The notes: a model not told the origin generated them from the letters alone. Shown: positions 1-10,079, counted from the first letter of the stretch. The stretch: DNA of 64,000 nucleotides from Pirellulaceae bacterium (GCA_023382975.1 JAHDXO010000001.1:1-64000), one strand, 5' to 3'. A program made the numbers and translations.

Positions 1-1
1 C

Positions 2-655
2 AGCGGCGCCGGCCTAGGCTGGTCAGTCGGCAGTAGTCAGTGGTCAGTCGGCAGTGGGCAGTTGTCAGTCGGCGGTAGTCAGTTGTCAGTCGGCAGTAGT
101 CAGTTGTCAGTCGGCAGTGGGCAGTTGTCAGTCGGCAGTGGGCAGTTGTCAGTCGGCAGTGGGCAGTTGTTTGGGACAGACTTCAGCCAACGGACAACTG
201 ACAACGGACAACAGCCAACAGCCGCCTACGACCTACTGACCGTTCTCACCCACGAACTAGGCCACGTGCTCGGCCACGCCGATCTGGACCCGCACGATCA
301 CCCCGACCACCTCATGGCCAGCATCCTGCAACCCGGCACGGGACGCATTGTACCCCCGGCCGGCGGCCACGACTCGGGACTTGCATTGCTCTTTAACCCC
401 GCGGCCGGCGGACGCGGGCCACAGTGCGTCGCAAACGCCGAACGCGGCTTAGCAAGCGAAACCCTATTCAGCCCCGCGGCCGGCGGACGCGGGCCACTGT
501 TGTTCGACCGAGCACTCGACGACCTGCTGCGCGACGACCTGCGAGTGAGCAAGGATGCTTGGCGCCGTGACGAGGAAAGCGAACTAGAGCTGTTGGCGAC
601 CGGTCGCAGCAGCGAACAAGAAGCCGACATCGACGACTTCTTCGCTCAACTGTAG
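2..655 (+). CDS. C-terminal part of secreted HExxHxxGxxD metalloprotease (5' end outside window)
   Basis: The frame is open from base 2, so the gene begins upstream of the window; the TTG near base 62 is not a start. The fragment reads GAGLGW, then seven heptads of the type LSVGSGQ, then LLTVLTHELGHVLGHADLD, and ends in an acidic tail with the stop at 653-655. HELGHVLGHAD fits HExxHxxGxxD, the zinc-binding form with Asp as third ligand known from snapalysin-type metzincins. The tail aligns with the C-terminus of the giant protein at 25955-33214 (HELGHMLGLPDLD, then PGHLMAG...MPG there and PDHLMAS...QPG here), so the parent is probably a similar very large surface protein. In the paralogue about 18 residues separate GGMGW from the HELGH helix; here that gap is filled by repeat-derived sequence. 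Whether the enzyme still folds cannot be told from sequence. Confidence 0.8.
   Translation, partial: SGAGLGWSVGSSQWSVGSGQLSVGGSQLSVGSSQLSVGSGQLSVGSGQLSVGSGQLFGTDFSQRTTDNGQQPTAAYDLLTVLTHELGHVLGHADLDPHDHPDHLMASILQPGTGRIVPPAGGHDSGLALLFNPAAGGRGPQCVANAERGLASETLFSPAAGGRGPLLFDRALDDLLRDDLRVSKDAWRRDEESELELLATGRSSEQEADIDDFFAQL
20..166 (+). repeat. Seven tandem 21-bp units, in frame inside a CDS
   Basis: Seven consecutive units of consensus ttgtcagtcggcagtgggca+g run without spacers. Because 21 is a multiple of three, each adds seven residues (LSVGSGQ-type). The reverse complement of the core, GACAACTG, follows at 193-200 inside cggacaactgacaacgg, so the array is bounded by an inverted arm. The absence of spacers rules out CRISPR. 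Confidence 0.95.
397..497 (+). repeat. Two identical 26-bp GC-palindromic elements inside a CDS
   Basis: The 26-bp sequence starting ccccgcggccggcggacgcg occurs at 397-422 and again at 472-497, exactly 75 bp apart, so both are read in the same frame (PAAGGRGP twice). Its core pairs CCCGCG with CGCGGG around an internal GCCGGC palindrome and could form a hairpin. A degenerate third copy may lie at 353-373. Confidence 0.85.
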
Positions 656-934
656 GACCTCAACTGCGCCTCTCGGCAACGAGCGGCGTTCGGCGTCAAT
701 TAGGTTTGCCCTCTGGCGACAACTAGATGGGCCGAGCAACATTCGGCTTGTTTTCGTCTTCGCTGTGGGGTTTGGAATCGTCGGAGTCGGAGCGAGACTT
801 CTGGCTCCGCTGCGTTTCTTCCGCCCAGAAGCTGAAAATGTTCAACTCGATGATCACTGCAGGTTGGATCAGGCGGTCGATGATCGTGGTGTTGCGCATT
901 GGATCACAACGAGGTTGTGTGACCAGCGAACCGA

Positions 935-2248
935 TCAAAACAGTTCGCGGACAGGTTGGCCCAAGTCCGTGATCGGGACGGGGCGGTCGCCGGCGGCAAC
1001 TAATTCGGCGGCCGGATCGATTCCGAGGGCACAGTGGATCGTGGCATGTAGGTCGGGCACCGAGACGGGACGCGATGCGATCTTCATCCCGAGTTCGTCC
1101 GTCACGCCGATCGTCTTGCCGTTTTGTAATCCGCCCCCAGCCAGCACGACGCTGAACGACTGGGAGTGATGGCCGCGTCCGCCCCCGCCGTCGAAGCCTG
1201 CGGGGCGTCCGAACTCGCTCGCGACAAAGATCAGCGTCTTGTCCAGCAACCGCTGGCGTTCCAAATCCAACACCAGCGTGGCCAGCGCCTTGTCCAGTTC
1301 CTGGATCAGCAGATGTTGGTTCAACTGGCCGTCGTTGTGCGTATCCCAGCCGGTGCCGTTGATGAAATTCAGATTGTGCGAGACCTCGATGAACCGCACC
1401 CCGGATTGCACCAACCGGCGGGCCAGCAGGCAACGTTGGCCAAACTCGCTGCCGTACGCTTCCCGCAGATCGTCTGGCTCGCTGTCCAGTTGAAACACTT
1501 GCATGAATTGCGGGCCGGACAACCGCATCGCCTCGGCGATCGTCGCGTCGTAGTCGCGGGCAAATTTCGCATCGGCCGCGCGACGGAGATAGTCGCCGCG
1601 CACCTCGGCCAACAGCCGCTCGCGGCGCGATTGCCGATCGCTACGCACATCCGGCGGCAGCGTGAAACCGCTCGGCCCCGATTGGGTATCGGTCAGGTAG
1701 ACGTAGTTGTACCGGGCGCCCAGGAAGCCGGGACCGCGTGTGACATTCGGGTAACCGATCAGGATGTAGGCCGGAACGCCTTCGCCGGCCGCGCCGCGCT
1801 GGTGGGCCACGATCGAGCCGATGGACGGATACGTGATCGCTCCCGACGTCGGACGCCCGGTATGCATGCGGTTGGTCGCCGCCGCGTGTTCGTCGATCAC
1901 TTCGTGATGGACCGTGCGGATGATATTGAAGCGGTCCAGGACCGCCGCGCATCTTGGCAGATGCTCGCACACTTGCGTGCCGGGGATCGCCGTGTCGATC
2001 GCGGGGTAGTACGAACCCGGCTTTTTGGCCTTGGCGTCTCCCAGTCGTTTTGGATCCCACGTGTCGATATGGCACGCTCCGCCGCCCAGCCAGATCATGA
2101 TGCAGTGCTCGGCCTTGCCCTTTGGCAGCGGAGCATCCGATTCGCGGGCCGGAGAAACGAGCGGAATCGCGCTGGCAGCGGCCAGCCCCGCGCCGGCGAG
2201 TCCAGCTTGGCGAAGGAAGTTCCTGCGGTGCAACGTGTTTGATGTCAT
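935..2248 (-). CDS. DUF1501 family protein, Tat-exported
   Basis: A 437-residue protein of the DUF1501 family (alkaline-phosphatase/sulfatase-like fold, abundant in planctomycetes, function not established). The start at 2248 gives [19 protein letters not shown], a twin-arginine signal followed by a hydrophobic stretch ending near SPA, so the protein is predicted to be exported folded. Family landmarks include [15 protein letters not shown] near residue 55, [18 protein letters not shown] and the C-terminal [10 protein letters not shown] region. The longer frame to 2377 was rejected because its extra residues are translated from the hairpin repeat at 2291-2350. It lies 112 bp downstream of the PSD1 gene on the same strand; the PSD1-DUF1501 pairing is typical of planctomycetes, where the two are assumed to act together outside the cytoplasm. 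Confidence 0.92.
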   Translation of the reverse strand: MTSNTLHRRNFLRQAGLAGAGLAAASAIPLVSPARESDAPLPKGKAEHCIMIWLGGGACHIDTWDPKRLGDAKAKKPGSYYPAIDTAIPGTQVCEHLPRCAAVLDRFNIIRTVHHEVIDEHAAATNRMHTGRPTSGAITYPSIGSIVAHQRGAAGEGVPAYILIGYPNVTRGPGFLGARYNYVYLTDTQSGPSGFTLPPDVRSDRQSRRERLLAEVRGDYLRRAADAKFARDYDATIAEAMRLSGPQFMQVFQLDSEPDDLREAYGSEFGQRCLLARRLVQSGVRFIEVSHNLNFINGTGWDTHNDGQLNQHLLIQELDKALATLVLDLERQRLLDKTLIFVASEFGRPAGFDGGGGRGHHSQSFSVVLAGGGLQNGKTIGVTDELGMKIASRPVSVPDLHATIHCALGIDPAAELVAAGDRPVPITDLGQPVRELF

Positions 2249-2290
2249 GTTTCGTTCCCGATTCCGTCGAGTTGAAAAAGTCGGTTCCGC

Positions 2291-2350
2291 GTTGGAGTGA
2301 AGGCTGTGGCGTGTGGCACAAAGAAAAAACACGCTGAAGCGTGAACTCCA
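2291..2350. repeat. Degenerate copy of the GGAGTTCACGC hairpin repeat
   Basis: The right arm cacgctgaagcgtgaactcc (2330-2349) is identical to the arm of the perfect element at 13288-13351; the left arm (2291-2313) is diverged. It sits between the PSD1 and DUF1501 genes and could shape their mRNA, for example as a processing hairpin. Confidence 0.7.
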
Positions 2351-2360
2351 ACAAAGGCCC

Positions 2361-5300
2361 TCACGGCACGAACACAAATTCGGGCGAGTTGATCAACGTC
2401 CAGACCATGTCTTCCATGCGTTGCCGCCAGTCGGCGTCCAGGCGAGCGGTTGGGGGATCGCCCTGCCGCACGGCTTCCTCGAGCTGCACTTGGATCACGT
2501 TGGCCTGCGGATGCAGGTGATTCGACCAGGATACAAGACCACGCGGCAAACGCGGACGTTCGACCAGCGGGGCGTCGATCCGCCGCTGCTCGTACCCCTT
2601 GGCCAGCAGCTCGTGGAACATCGCACGTTCCGTTTCGCCGGGAGGCCGCGTCAGCAGCCGCAGGTACAAGTGGTCGATCAACGCATCCAGCGGTTGGTCC
2701 ATCAAGGCGATTTCGGTCAAGCGGCTGTCGTCCGTAAGGCGGCTGACCTGGCTGGTAATCGTGCCGTTGGCCATGATCGCCGGCTGCAAGACCGTGGCCT
2801 CCTGGTTCCGCACTGTCAGCGGGTCCTGCCGGGAACTACGCCAGCCGAATGTCTCCAGCAGCGTGACAAACGGATGGACGAAGGGCAGCGAAAGACTCGG
2901 CCGGTCCCGCTCGTTGGACATCGAAGCGAACTGCCAAGCCCGGCGCGGCACGCCCAGATCGAGCGATTGATTGAAGGCCCGCGCGCCGTCGATGTCGATG
3001 CTCATGCGCCCCGCGTCGAACGGCTTACCCGCCGCAACGAACAGCGAGTCGACCAACTGTTCGGCCGTCATGCGACGCATGACGGGAGCGGCGAACAGAT
3101 AGTGCGACGTCGACGAGATGGTCTCGGGACTGCGGGGAATTCGCTGGTAGGTGTGAGAATTCAAAATCAGCCGGGCCAAGTGCTTCAGGTCGTACCCGCT
3201 AGCGATCAGCTCGTCCGCCAAATAGTCCAACAATTCGGGATGCGACGGGTCGGCATATTCCCAATCGTCTACCGGCTCGATGAGGCCCCGCCCCAGGTAA
3301 CGGTGCCACAGCCGATTGGCTATCACCTGGGCGAATCGACGGTTGCGAGGGGAAGTGATCAGGGCCGCCAACCGTTCGCGCGAATCGTCGGCCGACCGCA
3401 ACACGCCGTCGGGCACTTCGTTGGGAATCAAATCTTCGAACACCCAGACAGGCGGCACCCGCTCGCCCGGCTTGAGCGTCACTTCGACCAGGAGCGATTT
3501 GACGGCTTCGTCGCCGCCGGGAATCGTGCTCGTCGCCGGAACCTCCTGCGGTCCTCGTCGAAGCATCGCGGCCGTGCTAAACAGATCGCTTTGCAGCAGA
3601 TCGTGGTACGGCGCATCGTGGCAGCGGGCGCATTTCATTTCCAGCGCCAGGAACGCTTGCCCGAGAATGTGCGCCTTGGCAGCCATCGGCGCGTCGTTTT
3701 GCGTGGCCATGCCGAAGCCCGCGGGGCCGCCGAAATATTCGCTGCCTTCCATCATCACCAGTTCGGTGACCATGCGGTCCAGCGGCGTGTTGTTCCAGAA
3801 CGATTCGTGAATCCACCAGCGGAACGGACCGGTGTTGTTCAGCGTCGGGTTCACGATGTTGGGATTCTCGGCCAACACGTCCTGCCAGTAGCCCACCCAG
3901 TGATCCGCCCAGCCGTCGGAAGCGAGCATGCGATCGATCCAGCGGGCGCGGCGATTCGGCTCGCGGTCGGCCAAAAACTGGTCGATCTGTTCCGTCGTGG
4001 GAATCGTGCCGGTCACGTCCAGGCTCAGCCGACGGAGAAACTCCAAGTCGCCACTCAACGGCGCCGGCGTTTCGCCTGCCTTTTCCAACCGCGCTCCCAG
4101 GAAGCGATCGATGGCATTGTTCGCCGGGAAATCGGCGGAGACGGTCGGGGGCTGGATTCCAGGCTTCTCGGCCAAGATCGAACGAGCCAGTTCGTGCCGC
4201 CAATGCCAGTATTCCGTCTCTTCCGCACTAGCCGCCGAGCGACGTTCCGCGTTCAAGAACCTCAATTCGGCAAGCTGCCGATCTTGGAATTCCGTCCAAC
4301 CTCGGTCGGTCAGCGGAAAGCTATCGATCGGTCCGAGCACGAAGAAGTCGCCGCCCGGCGCAGCCACGCTGACCGACGTTTCGCCCAACTCCGGCCGGAG
4401 TTTCCGGCCGCCGACGATCACCTCCAACTGGAACAGGTGCCGCTGGCCGTCGCCCTCGATTTCGACGACCGTCTGTGAATCGCCTCGCGGCAGAGGCCGG
4501 ATGTTCGGCGCCAGACTCGCGTCCAGTTCCTGGACCTGCCCGTGCCCGCTGGCCGGCATGTTGTGGAACCGCGTTTCGGCGATCTTCTGGCCGTCCATGC
4601 TTAGCCTTGCCGCGTTGCGGCAACGCAGCAGAATCCGTTGCGGTCCAGCCGGAATCGTCGCATAACCTGTGGCTCGCAGCAAGAAAGGGCTGGCCCAATC
4701 GTCCTTGACACCGCGCGGCGTGTACTTGTTCGGAACTTCGGCAAAGGCAAAGTGGTCCGTCGCGTAGCGGGCGGCCAGTCGCCGATGCTTGATCTGCCAG
4801 GACATCTTGTCCGGAATGCCTTCAAAAATGTCGACCACCAACGAATCGTCGGGCACTTCACTCAGATCGTCTTCGTCATCGATTCCGGAGTAGTGATAAC
4901 GGGCGCTGATCCGTTCGGCGGTCAACGACGAGCGGTAGATGGCCACTTCGTCGATCCGGCCTTGAAATGTGCTGCTCGGCGATCCGCCCATCGAGGAGCC
5001 GATCCAGAGCTCGTCGTCATCCACGACCGGCCCGCGGTCCGTGGCGCCCCCCATGTCCCACTTGCCAGACAACGGGTCGCCGTCCACGTAGCCGCGAATG
5101 CTGTCCGGCTTGCCGAACGTGTAGGTCACCGCGACATGATGCCATCCGCCGTCGACCGGCATCGCAAATTCCGAAGTCCAACGGTGCCAATCTCCGTCGG
5201 CTCCCGCACTCCGGAACAAGAACGCCACGCCCGCCGATCCGTTGCCTCCCGCCAACCGCAGCGCGTAGTTCTGGTTGTCCCTCGCGAAGCCCGCGTTCTC

Positions 5301-5774
5301 CGTCCGGCCCTTGCCGACGATGTATGAGTAACCGCCGTCCCGCACCGCATCGGGCAGCACCCAAGCTTCCAGCGTGATGTTGTCGCCCAGTGCGAAATCC
5401 AAGGGGCTGTCGGCCCCCGGATCCCGAACTCGCAGATGGCCGTTGCCGCTGATCTCGATGGCTTGGTTTTCGGCGGCGAACGACGGATAGTCGCCCGGTC
5501 GCGGACCGTCGACTCGCAACGCGATCTTGCCGACCGCTTCGGCGGCCAACGCACCGGCTGCGCCAGCTCCCGGCTCGTTCCGCAGAACCGCGTCTCCGTC
5601 CCCGTCAAAACGCCAGAAGGCCACGGGGGCATCCGTCACGACCGCGTCGCGATGCATTTCGAGCCCCGGCGCCGCGCCGCCATCGGAATCGTTCCCGGCA
5701 CGCGTTCGGTTCGCTGTAAGGATCAACGAAATAAAGCAGACAACCGCAAAAAGAAATCTGTAAACCACTTTCAC
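2361..5774 (-). CDS. LamG + PSD1 (DUF1549/DUF1553) cytochrome-like exported protein
   Basis: About 1,137 residues. After a signal peptide ([19 protein letters not shown]) comes a LamG/concanavalin-like domain ([31 protein letters not shown]; roughly residues 100-290), a linker, then the DUF1549 region ([15 protein letters not shown], then the CxxCH motif in [13 protein letters not shown]) and DUF1553 ([33 protein letters not shown]). CxxCH is a potential covalent haem c site. The family is a planctomycete expansion of unproven function, usually next to DUF1501 as here. Starts are uncertain: GTG at 5774 or 5768, the latter spaced 7 nt from AAAGG; the longer TTG start at 5840 adds a sequence that does not look like part of a signal peptide. 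Confidence 0.9.
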   Translation of the reverse strand: MKVVYRFLFAVVCFISLILTANRTRAGNDSDGGAAPGLEMHRDAVVTDAPVAFWRFDGDGDAVLRNEPGAGAAGALAAEAVGKIALRVDGPRPGDYPSFAAENQAIEISGNGHLRVRDPGADSPLDFALGDNITLEAWVLPDAVRDGGYSYIVGKGRTENAGFARDNQNYALRLAGGNGSAGVAFLFRSAGADGDWHRWTSEFAMPVDGGWHHVAVTYTFGKPDSIRGYVDGDPLSGKWDMGGATDRGPVVDDDELWIGSSMGGSPSSTFQGRIDEVAIYRSSLTAERISARYHYSGIDDEDDLSEVPDDSLVVDIFEGIPDKMSWQIKHRRLAARYATDHFAFAEVPNKYTPRGVKDDWASPFLLRATGYATIPAGPQRILLRCRNAARLSMDGQKIAETRFHNMPASGHGQVQELDASLAPNIRPLPRGDSQTVVEIEGDGQRHLFQLEVIVGGRKLRPELGETSVSVAAPGGDFFVLGPIDSFPLTDRGWTEFQDRQLAELRFLNAERRSAASAEETEYWHWRHELARSILAEKPGIQPPTVSADFPANNAIDRFLGARLEKAGETPAPLSGDLEFLRRLSLDVTGTIPTTEQIDQFLADREPNRRARWIDRMLASDGWADHWVGYWQDVLAENPNIVNPTLNNTGPFRWWIHESFWNNTPLDRMVTELVMMEGSEYFGGPAGFGMATQNDAPMAAKAHILGQAFLALEMKCARCHDAPYHDLLQSDLFSTAAMLRRGPQEVPATSTIPGGDEAVKSLLVEVTLKPGERVPPVWVFEDLIPNEVPDGVLRSADDSRERLAALITSPRNRRFAQVIANRLWHRYLGRGLIEPVDDWEYADPSHPELLDYLADELIASGYDLKHLARLILNSHTYQRIPRSPETISSTSHYLFAAPVMRRMTAEQLVDSLFVAAGKPFDAGRMSIDIDGARAFNQSLDLGVPRRAWQFASMSNERDRPSLSLPFVHPFVTLLETFGWRSSRQDPLTVRNQEATVLQPAIMANGTITSQVSRLTDDSRLTEIALMDQPLDALIDHLYLRLLTRPPGETERAMFHELLAKGYEQRRIDAPLVERPRLPRGLVSWSNHLHPQANVIQVQLEEAVRQGDPPTARLDADWRQRMEDMVWTLINSPEFVFVP

Positions 5775-5959
5775 GCCTTTCGCCGATCGAGCCAACCGTC
5801 GTCCCTTCGGGGCGCATTGTATAAGATGGCCGTCAATCAAAAAGCCTTGATGCGTCCTTTTTTCTGAAAACTAGCTGAATTCGTGCGAACTCAGGCAGCC
5901 GCATCCAGACAAGTGGCGAGTATTCGCCGCACACAACTCGCGGCAACCCGGTCACGGAG

Positions 5960-7132
5960 TCACTGCCGGTAGAAATCGATCCAGTGAACGGTCAAGGATT
6001 TCGGCGGCAGCTCGAACAGCGCCGCAGGCAAATCCACTTCGAAGTATCCGCCGTCGCTGGGCAGTCCTTCGACCAGATTGCCTTGCGCATCGTAGGCCGC
6101 GATCTTCGCCCAGTAGGCCGTGTCCTGTTCGACCGCTGATTCTCGATCCCCTTGCTTGACGCTCAGTCGTCGAGGATAGCCGCTGTGGCTGGCGACCGAG
6201 CCGTGAAGTTCGACATGGCCGTTCGAGACAGTCAACGATTCCAGCCCTCGCAGATACAGTCGCAGGACAACCTTCTGCGACCAACCATTCCACGGCGTGA
6301 GTGTCGCGCTGCCGATGCCGCTGGCGCTGCGGACGGCGTAGACCAACGTGTCACCGTTTCGTTTGGCCGTCACGTTGTCTTCTGCCTTGCGCGTGATGAT
6401 CTCCGGTTGCTTTTCGAACAGAATCCACACTCCTTGTCCGACTCGTTCATCATCGGCCGAGAGCGCGCCGCGCCCCAGCACTTCGAATTTCGGCAGACCG
6501 GCATCTTCGCCCCATTTCTGCATCTGCTCGGGGCGCCGCCGTTCGACGAATTCCCGCCAGAACTCGCCCTGGTCGCCTTCCAACCTCTTCTTGCGACCTT
6601 CGATCAGCGCGGCGGTCGCATCCTGCGGATATCCGGAACCGGCGCCGCCACCGATGAAGGCGCGGCACCCTGGACGAAGCACCCGGTACACCTCGCGCAG
6701 ACCTTTGGCCGGATCCTGCCAGAAGAAGATCGAGCCGCGGCTGACGAGCAGATCGACCGAATTGTCTGGGAACGGCAGGGCTTCGGCCGTAGCGACTACT
6801 GCCGACAGTCTGTCCTGCAAGCCTTTCTCTCTTGCTGTCTTCAATCCGTCGCTCATGGCTTCGGCATCGGGATCGACCATCGTCATCGGGTTGCCCGTCG
6901 TCTCGATCATCGGGATGGCGACCTGCCCCTTTCCCGCGCCCAAATCCACCCAGAATCCCTTGGCTGGTTCACAGAACTTGAGCATATCCGCGATCACATG
7001 CTCGTAACGTGACGGAAGCGACCGTTCGTATTCGACCCCGGCCGGAACCTCCTTCGGCTGACCGAGAGCAAAGTCTGGCGGTGTGGCGCAAGCCACGATG
7101 AGGATCAGGACAAACCGCGAGCAAGGCTTCAT
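5960..7132 (-). CDS. Exported class I SAM-dependent methyltransferase
   Basis: 390 residues from the ATG at 7132, which has AGG about 8 nt upstream. Motif I is VDLGAGKGQVAIP (residues 62-74), the acidic motif II follows at MVDPDAEA, and post-motif segments AEALPFPDNSVDLLVSR and LREVYRVLRPG are typical of UbiE/Methyltransf_11 enzymes. The N-terminus MKPCSRFVLILIVACATPP is a signal sequence with a possible lipobox (IVAC), and the next residues (GQPKEVPAG) look like a mature N-terminus. A C-terminal domain of about 130 residues has no recognisable motif. An exported methyltransferase is odd because SAM is cytoplasmic; it may be a repurposed Rossmann fold or stay tethered at the inner face. It stands alone between the PSD1 and ACT genes on the same strand. 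Confidence 0.85.
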   Translation of the reverse strand: MKPCSRFVLILIVACATPPDFALGQPKEVPAGVEYERSLPSRYEHVIADMLKFCEPAKGFWVDLGAGKGQVAIPMIETTGNPMTMVDPDAEAMSDGLKTAREKGLQDRLSAVVATAEALPFPDNSVDLLVSRGSIFFWQDPAKGLREVYRVLRPGCRAFIGGGAGSGYPQDATAALIEGRKKRLEGDQGEFWREFVERRRPEQMQKWGEDAGLPKFEVLGRGALSADDERVGQGVWILFEKQPEIITRKAEDNVTAKRNGDTLVYAVRSASGIGSATLTPWNGWSQKVVLRLYLRGLESLTVSNGHVELHGSVASHSGYPRRLSVKQGDRESAVEQDTAYWAKIAAYDAQGNLVEGLPSDGGYFEVDLPAALFELPPKSLTVHWIDFYRQ

Positions 7133-7281
7133 GGTAGAGACCTCGGGCAAGAGTTCAGCAAATCGTCTCCGGATTGTTCGAGAAAAAGAGTGGCAGGAGC
7201 CATCTGCCGGGAATCGGCCCTCCTGGTGCTTCGCACGGATGACTCCTGACACCTTCTTCTCGGCCGCTGCTTAGCAATCGT

Positions 7282-7683
7282 TCACTTCTTCGACTTGGGC
7301 TTCGGCGTCAGGACCTCCAACGCCTTCTTCGTATCTGAGACCCGCAGGAACAGCGTAGCGCGCTGATTGTCTGCCGTCCCGTAGGCATACTCGATATTCA
7401 CCTTGGCCCGGGCGAGTTTCGCAGCCAGCTTGCCCAATTCGCCGGGCTTGTCGTCCAGGTGGATCCGCAACACGTCCGTCTCGACCACCAATGCGCCGCG
7501 TTCGCCCAGGACATGGATCGCGGCCCGAGGGTCGTCGACGACGATTCGCAATACGGCATGGTCCACCGTGTCCGATACGGACATCGCCTGGATATTGATC
7601 CCGTGGTTCGCCAGGGCTTTGCAAACGTCGGCCATCACGCCAACCTTGTTTTCCAAGAGCACGGACAATTGTCGCTCGATCAT
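7282..7683 (-). CDS. Tandem ACT-domain protein
   Basis: 133 residues made almost entirely of two ACT repeats: MIERQLSVLLENKVGVMADV with GINIQAMSV in the first, and VLRIHLDDKPGELGKLAAKL with VNIEYAYG in the second. ACT domains bind small ligands, usually amino acids, and regulate enzymes; no catalytic domain is attached, so this is a free-standing ligand sensor. The start at 7683 is set by AAAGGA 7 nt upstream; the longer frame to 7743 lacks this. No pathway gene is adjacent, so its ligand is unknown. Confidence 0.88.
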   Translation of the reverse strand: MIERQLSVLLENKVGVMADVCKALANHGINIQAMSVSDTVDHAVLRIVVDDPRAAIHVLGERGALVVETDVLRIHLDDKPGELGKLAAKLARAKVNIEYAYGTADNQRATLFLRVSDTKKALEVLTPKPKSKK

Positions 7684-8141
7684 GGGAAGTCCTTTCGTGG
7701 GTGAGTATGCGTCAAGCTCAAGCAGTGCCAGAACCGGACACAACGCCGGCCAGCCGAAATGACATGGACCAGCGTTCTTGCTGTATTCTAGTGAATGATC
7801 CCCGTGAACGGGACAGGACCAGCGATGGCCGCTCGCTGGCCAACGGGCACGGGAGCGACGTTGGCCAGAGTGCCGAAGAAAAACTTATTTCCAAGTGGGG
7901 CAAGATCGAGGCAATCGCAGCGAATACGGGCCAAGACGGTCGGAAGCTCCCAAAAAACGCTGAAACAGCTCAGTCCCCGAGCGGGTAGAACCCGTAGGAC
8001 GATCGCGCGCGGTTGCGAGCCGGAGTTGGCGCCGTTTCGTCACGGAATTCGCGAAGAGTTGGGGGAAGCGTGCCGTCGTCAATTCCGAATCCTCACCACT
8101 TCGGCCACCTTGTGTCACTACTTTGATCCGGGGCTTACCAC
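7684..8141. other. Intergenic region between divergent genes
   Basis: 458 bp between the start of the ACT gene (minus) and the ABC ATPase (plus); it must hold promoters for both. Short frames here (7701-7988, 7795-8145) lack family signals and ribosome-binding sites, and I see no RNA gene. Confidence 0.6.
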
Positions 8142-9161
8142 GTGAACCTGGCAATCCGAACCGAACATCTGACCAAGGTCTACGGCGGTCGAGTGATCGC
8201 GGTGAACGACTTGAATCTGACGGTGCCCGAAGGTGCCATCTATGGCCTACTGGGTCCGAACGGAGCGGGCAAGACGACGACGATCCGCCTGCTGCTTGGG
8301 CTGCAACGGCCGACGGCAGGCACCGCGCAGGTGTTCGGGCAGCTCTCGGGAGTGAATTCCACCAACGTGCGTCGAATGATCGGATTTCTGCCCACGAATC
8401 CCAGCTTTCCGGGCCACCTGCGTCCAATCGAGTACCTCGATCTGCTGGGCAAGCTCTGCCGCTTGCCGCGCGAGGTGCGCCAACCGAGGTTGACATCGCT
8501 GCTGCGGGCCGTCGGGCTGACGGGGGCGACGGAACAACGCATCCAGACATTTTCGACCGGGATGTGTACGCGGCTGGGGATCGCGGCATCACTGCTGGCC
8601 GATCCGCCGCTCTTGCTGTGGGACGAGCCCACGGCGGGACTTGATCCGGCGGCGCGGCGTTTCACGCTGAATCTGATCCGCGAGTTGGCTGCGTCGCGAA
8701 CGGTGGTCGTGGCGACGCACATCCTGAGCGACATCGACCAGATCTGCGATCATGTGGGGGTGATGCTCGAAGGTCGCATGATCTTCAGCGGCACCATCGG
8801 GGACATGCGCAAGCGGTTGTCCAGCGACGACATCAATCTGGAACTGGAAGGGCCGGACGATGCCATTGCCGGATTGGTGACGCAATCGGCCGGCTTAAGC
8901 GGAGTGGCGGTCGAGCTGCGTCCGCCCCGCACGCTGGTCGTCCGCGTCGCAGACGGCAGTCGCCGAGCATCCGCGCTGGCCGATCTGCTGCGAAGCGTGG
9001 ACAGCAGCGGATGCTCGCTGCACGCCATTCACTCAGGCCAGAACGAGACCGAACACGCCTATCTGCAATTGCTCCAGGAGGACCAGGCCCATGGTTTCAA
9101 CCGGTTCGACATCCGACTTCCGCATGCGGTGGATGCCCGCCGGAGCGATCCTCAAGCATGA
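8142..9161 (+). CDS. ABC transporter ATP-binding protein
   Basis: 339 residues. Walker A is GPNGAGKTT (about residues 39-47), Walker B LLLWDEP, and the H-loop histidine lies in VATHILSDID. The signature segment reads FSTGM instead of LSGGQ, as is common in ABC-2-type export ATPases. A C-terminal DUF4162-like extension (INLELEGPDDAIAGLV onward) also fits this class. The GTG start is preceded by GGGG about 9 nt upstream. It overlaps the next gene, a permease, by 71 nt, so the two form a translationally linked ABC-2 exporter. Substrate unknown. Confidence 0.93.
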   Translation: MNLAIRTEHLTKVYGGRVIAVNDLNLTVPEGAIYGLLGPNGAGKTTTIRLLLGLQRPTAGTAQVFGQLSGVNSTNVRRMIGFLPTNPSFPGHLRPIEYLDLLGKLCRLPREVRQPRLTSLLRAVGLTGATEQRIQTFSTGMCTRLGIAASLLADPPLLLWDEPTAGLDPAARRFTLNLIRELAASRTVVVATHILSDIDQICDHVGVMLEGRMIFSGTIGDMRKRLSSDDINLELEGPDDAIAGLVTQSAGLSGVAVELRPPRTLVVRVADGSRRASALADLLRSVDSSGCSLHAIHSGQNETEHAYLQLLQEDQAHGFNRFDIRLPHAVDARRSDPQA

Positions 9162-10011
9162 GTTGGGCGGCCTTCTGGCAAGCTGGCTGGTGCGGTTGTG
9201 GTTCGTGGCGACGTTCGTGCTGACGCTGTTGATCCTGGCGGCCAATTGGGGCGCCACACAGACGGCGCCGATGCTCCAGGCCTTGTTGTTTCCGTACCTG
9301 GTCTTTCCCTGGTTTCTGGTCGTGATGGTGCTGGGCATCAGTCCCGTGACCGGCTCGCGGTTGGACTCGTTGTCCGACGGCATCCTCAGCCGTCCGATCA
9401 CCCGCTACGAGTACCTGCTGGCCGCGTGGGCGGCACGCGTGACGGCGGTGCTGGCCGTCTATCTGGTGGTCATGCTGCCGGTGGTCCTGCTCGCGGTGTT
9501 TGCCAAACGCAACGTGGTCGAGGACGAAGTGACCGCCTACGGAGTTTTCGCCACGCTGGCCGTCGTCGGCCTGACCCAGACGTTCTTGGTAACGCTGGGT
9601 TTTCTGATGGGCACGCTGTTGCGGCGACCGATGCTGGCAGCGGTGGTGCTGGTATTTGCCTGGTTGCCGGTGAATCTGGTTTTGAGCACCTTTTCGCTGG
9701 AACAATTCTCGCCCTGGACAATGTACCAGGCGGTGCCCTCGCTGCTGCGGACGCCCTGGTCGGTGGCGAAAGCGGACGAGGCGCCAGCCCAGGCGAAGGA
9801 TGACGCTCAGGCATTAGCCGCCCAGGCCGAGTTATTCGCGCGGTTGCTCTCGGGGCAGGCGCCAGCCCCCGCTCAGCCGCAGCGCGGTGGTTTCTTCCAA
9901 CCTCGCGAGTTCCCGAATCTCTCCCTGATGAAGATCCTGGCGGGCTACGGCCTGCCTTCGCTGGCAGCGCTGGTCGTATCGCTGCTGGTGTTCAATCGAC
10001 GAGACTTATAG
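9091..10011 (+). CDS. ABC-2 type transporter permease
   Basis: 306 residues with about six membrane segments (for example LWFVATFVLTLLILAANW, VTAVLAVYLVVMLPVVLLAV, AALVVSLLVF). A charged Gln/Ala-rich loop (about residues 230-270) precedes the last segment. AGGAGG lies 9 nt before the ATG, inside the upstream ATPase gene. The motif LSDGILSRPITRYEYLLA resembles the conserved cytoplasmic loop of ABC-2/NosY-type permeases. Together with the ATPase it should form an exporter; the downstream exported protein at 10142 may be part of the same unit or only a neighbour. Confidence 0.9.
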   Translation: MVSTGSTSDFRMRWMPAGAILKHELGGLLASWLVRLWFVATFVLTLLILAANWGATQTAPMLQALLFPYLVFPWFLVVMVLGISPVTGSRLDSLSDGILSRPITRYEYLLAAWAARVTAVLAVYLVVMLPVVLLAVFAKRNVVEDEVTAYGVFATLAVVGLTQTFLVTLGFLMGTLLRRPMLAAVVLVFAWLPVNLVLSTFSLEQFSPWTMYQAVPSLLRTPWSVAKADEAPAQAKDDAQALAAQAELFARLLSGQAPAPAQPQRGGFFQPREFPNLSLMKILAGYGLPSLAALVVSLLVFNRRDL

Positions 10012-10038
10012 CCGGGTTCCGTCCCGGGGGCCAAGGTT

Positions 10039-10079
10039 GGCCTGATGAAGACGGGGACGGTCCTTCTTCTCATCAGGCC
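10039..10079 (+). terminator. Strong hairpin after the ABC operon
   Basis: GGCCTGATGA (10039-10048) pairs perfectly with TCATCAGGCC (10070-10079), and the interior can pair further. No T-run follows, so it may be a non-canonical terminator or an mRNA-stabilising structure. Confidence 0.55.

Noticed and set aside
20-166. CRISPR array
   Set aside because: The 21-bp units are directly adjacent, without spacers, and translate as part of a protein.
2313-4478. 721-residue plus-strand frame
   Set aside because: Antisense to the PSD1 gene; no family motif; typical GC-rich shadow.
7701-8145. Small proteins in the gap before the ABC ATPase
   Set aside because: No ribosome-binding sites, no hydrophobic or conserved segments; overlapping frames contradict each other.
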